This document shows positions 60,932 to 61,486 of a stretch of 61,486 bases of DNA, piece by piece. Under the pieces are notes generated by a model. It saw only the letters and a program-made list of their open reading frames with translations. It ran no database searches and was not told where the DNA came from. Each line of letters begins with the position of its first letter. Position 1 is the first letter of the stretch. The translations under genes were made by a program, and so were the position numbers. The DNA lies in NCBI GenBank assembly GCA_018435055.1, contig JAHDOA010000031.1:1-61486 (forward strand). Direction: 5' to 3'. This DNA is from Pelotomaculum sp. (GTDB taxonomy: Bacteria > Bacillota > Desulfotomaculia > Desulfotomaculales > Pelotomaculaceae).

Positions 60932-61486
60932 TTACTTATTGACCCTTGACATCAATACCACCGTCTCAACGTGGCGGGTCCAGGGGAACATGTCCACCGG
61001 CTGGACTTCTTTCACCAGGTATCCTTTGCCGGTAAGATAGCCAAGGTCGCGGGCCAGGGTGCCGGGGTCGCAGGATACATAAACCACTCGCGAAGGTGAC
61101 ATTTCCGCCATCGCGTCCAGCGCTTCCCGGCCGCAGCCGGCGCGGGGGGGGTCCAGCACCATAACGTCCGGCCGGAGCCCCTGGGCGGCGAGTTCGGGAA
61201 GGCGCTTTTCCACTTCCCCCGTTATAAACTCAACGTTGCTTATTTTATTTAGTTCCGCGTTCACACGGGCATCCTCCACAGCCCGGGAAACCACCTCCAG
61301 GCCGTATACTTTTTTAGCTTGCCCGGCTAATAACAGGGCGATGGTGCCGACACCGCTGAAGGCGTCGACAACCGTCTCCACTCCGGTCAGGCCTGCGTAT
61401 ATCAGCACTTTTTCGTACAATACCAGCGTCTGGGCAGGGTTGACCTGGTAGAAAGATGAAGGTGAAATCCGGAAAGTTAGTCCACC
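60932..61486 (-). CDS. rlmD: 23S rRNA uracil-C5 methyltransferase, C-terminal part
   Basis: Runs off the right edge (no start in the window). About 184 residues of the TrmA/RumA family remain: FYQVNPAQTLVLYEKVL, SAM-binding VVDAFSGVGTIALLLA, VMVLDPPRAGCG and VYVSCDPGTLARDLGYL with the catalytic Cys. It ends VDMFPWTRHVETVVLMSRVNK across the island junction, and its last few codons (VNK) differ from the relic tails and are likely island-derived. It methylates a uracil in 23S or other rRNA; the exact paralogue (RlmCD/RlmD/RumA) cannot be decided. Homologues are known insertion sites for mobile elements. Confidence 0.88.
   Translation of the reverse strand, partial: GGLTFRISPSSFYQVNPAQTLVLYEKVLIYAGLTGVETVVDAFSGVGTIALLLAGQAKKVYGLEVVSRAVEDARVNAELNKISNVEFITGEVEKRLPELAAQGLRPDVMVLDPPRAGCGREALDAMAEMSPSRVVYVSCDPGTLARDLGYLTGKGYLVKEVQPVDMFPWTRHVETVVLMSRVNK

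Noticed and set aside
1-61486. tRNA or rRNA genes as insertion targets
   Set aside because: No cloverleaf or rRNA-like sequence was recognised by eye at the junctions; the target visible at all three is the rumA 3' end. A tRNA scan was not possible here.

Overview
The window looks like Gram-positive, low-to-medium GC Clostridia DNA, probably Peptococcaceae-like. The reasons are strong AGGAGG-type ribosome sites, Firmicutes-type serine recombinases, a DUF2800/DUF2815 siphovirus prophage and a type 1 BREX locus. No rRNA, tRNA or CRISPR array was seen. The only clear chromosomal core gene is the 3' part of a 23S rRNA uracil-C5 methyltransferase (rlmD/rumA) at the right edge, on the minus strand. 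Everything to its left is accessory DNA that appears stacked at the 3' end of that gene.

Layout. (1) 1-960: end of an older island with two small hypothetical genes and a right-end repeat array. (2) 961-9456: island 1, starting at a relic copy of the rumA 3' end. It holds a minus-strand operon (GIY-YIG/DUF4357, macro domain plus helical domain, DUF262, DUF262-DUF1524, VWA, ADP-ribosylglycohydrolase), then a truncated AAA_13 ATPase and fragments of two transposases. (3) 9421-60931: island 2, starting at a second rumA-tail copy with two left-end repeat arrays. It holds one long minus-strand operon: small HTH gene, brxA, brxB, brxC, pglX, pglZ, brxL, a catalytically dead long Argonaute and a SIR2 protein. 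A NACHT ATPase lies just upstream of it. (4) About 28.7-59.2 kb, inside island 2: a plus-strand siphovirus prophage with replication, amidoligase/GGCT, packaging, head, tail, lysis and three serine recombinase genes. (5) 59251-60597: a DUF697-type GTPase, then the right-end array and rumA.

How it fits together. BREX supplies methylation-guided resistance. The Argonaute/SIR2 pair is expected to sense invading nucleic acid and deplete NAD. The NACHT ATPase is a likely third defence layer. Island 1 carries an ADP-ribose-centred operon (macro domain plus ADP-ribosylglycohydrolase) joined to GmrSD/BrxU-like DUF262 proteins, which I cannot match to a named system. The prophage is decayed: its DNA polymerase gene is fused to a methyltransferase remnant, no small terminase gene is seen, and the large terminase has no good start codon after its ribosome site.

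Most notable observations: the Argonaute-SIR2 pair as the tail of a BREX operon; an intein whose HNH endonuclease lies in a different reading frame from the intein; the six-gene macro/DUF262/VWA/ADPRH operon; and the rumA-targeted island ends, whose evenly phased repeats resemble the rumA target sequence.
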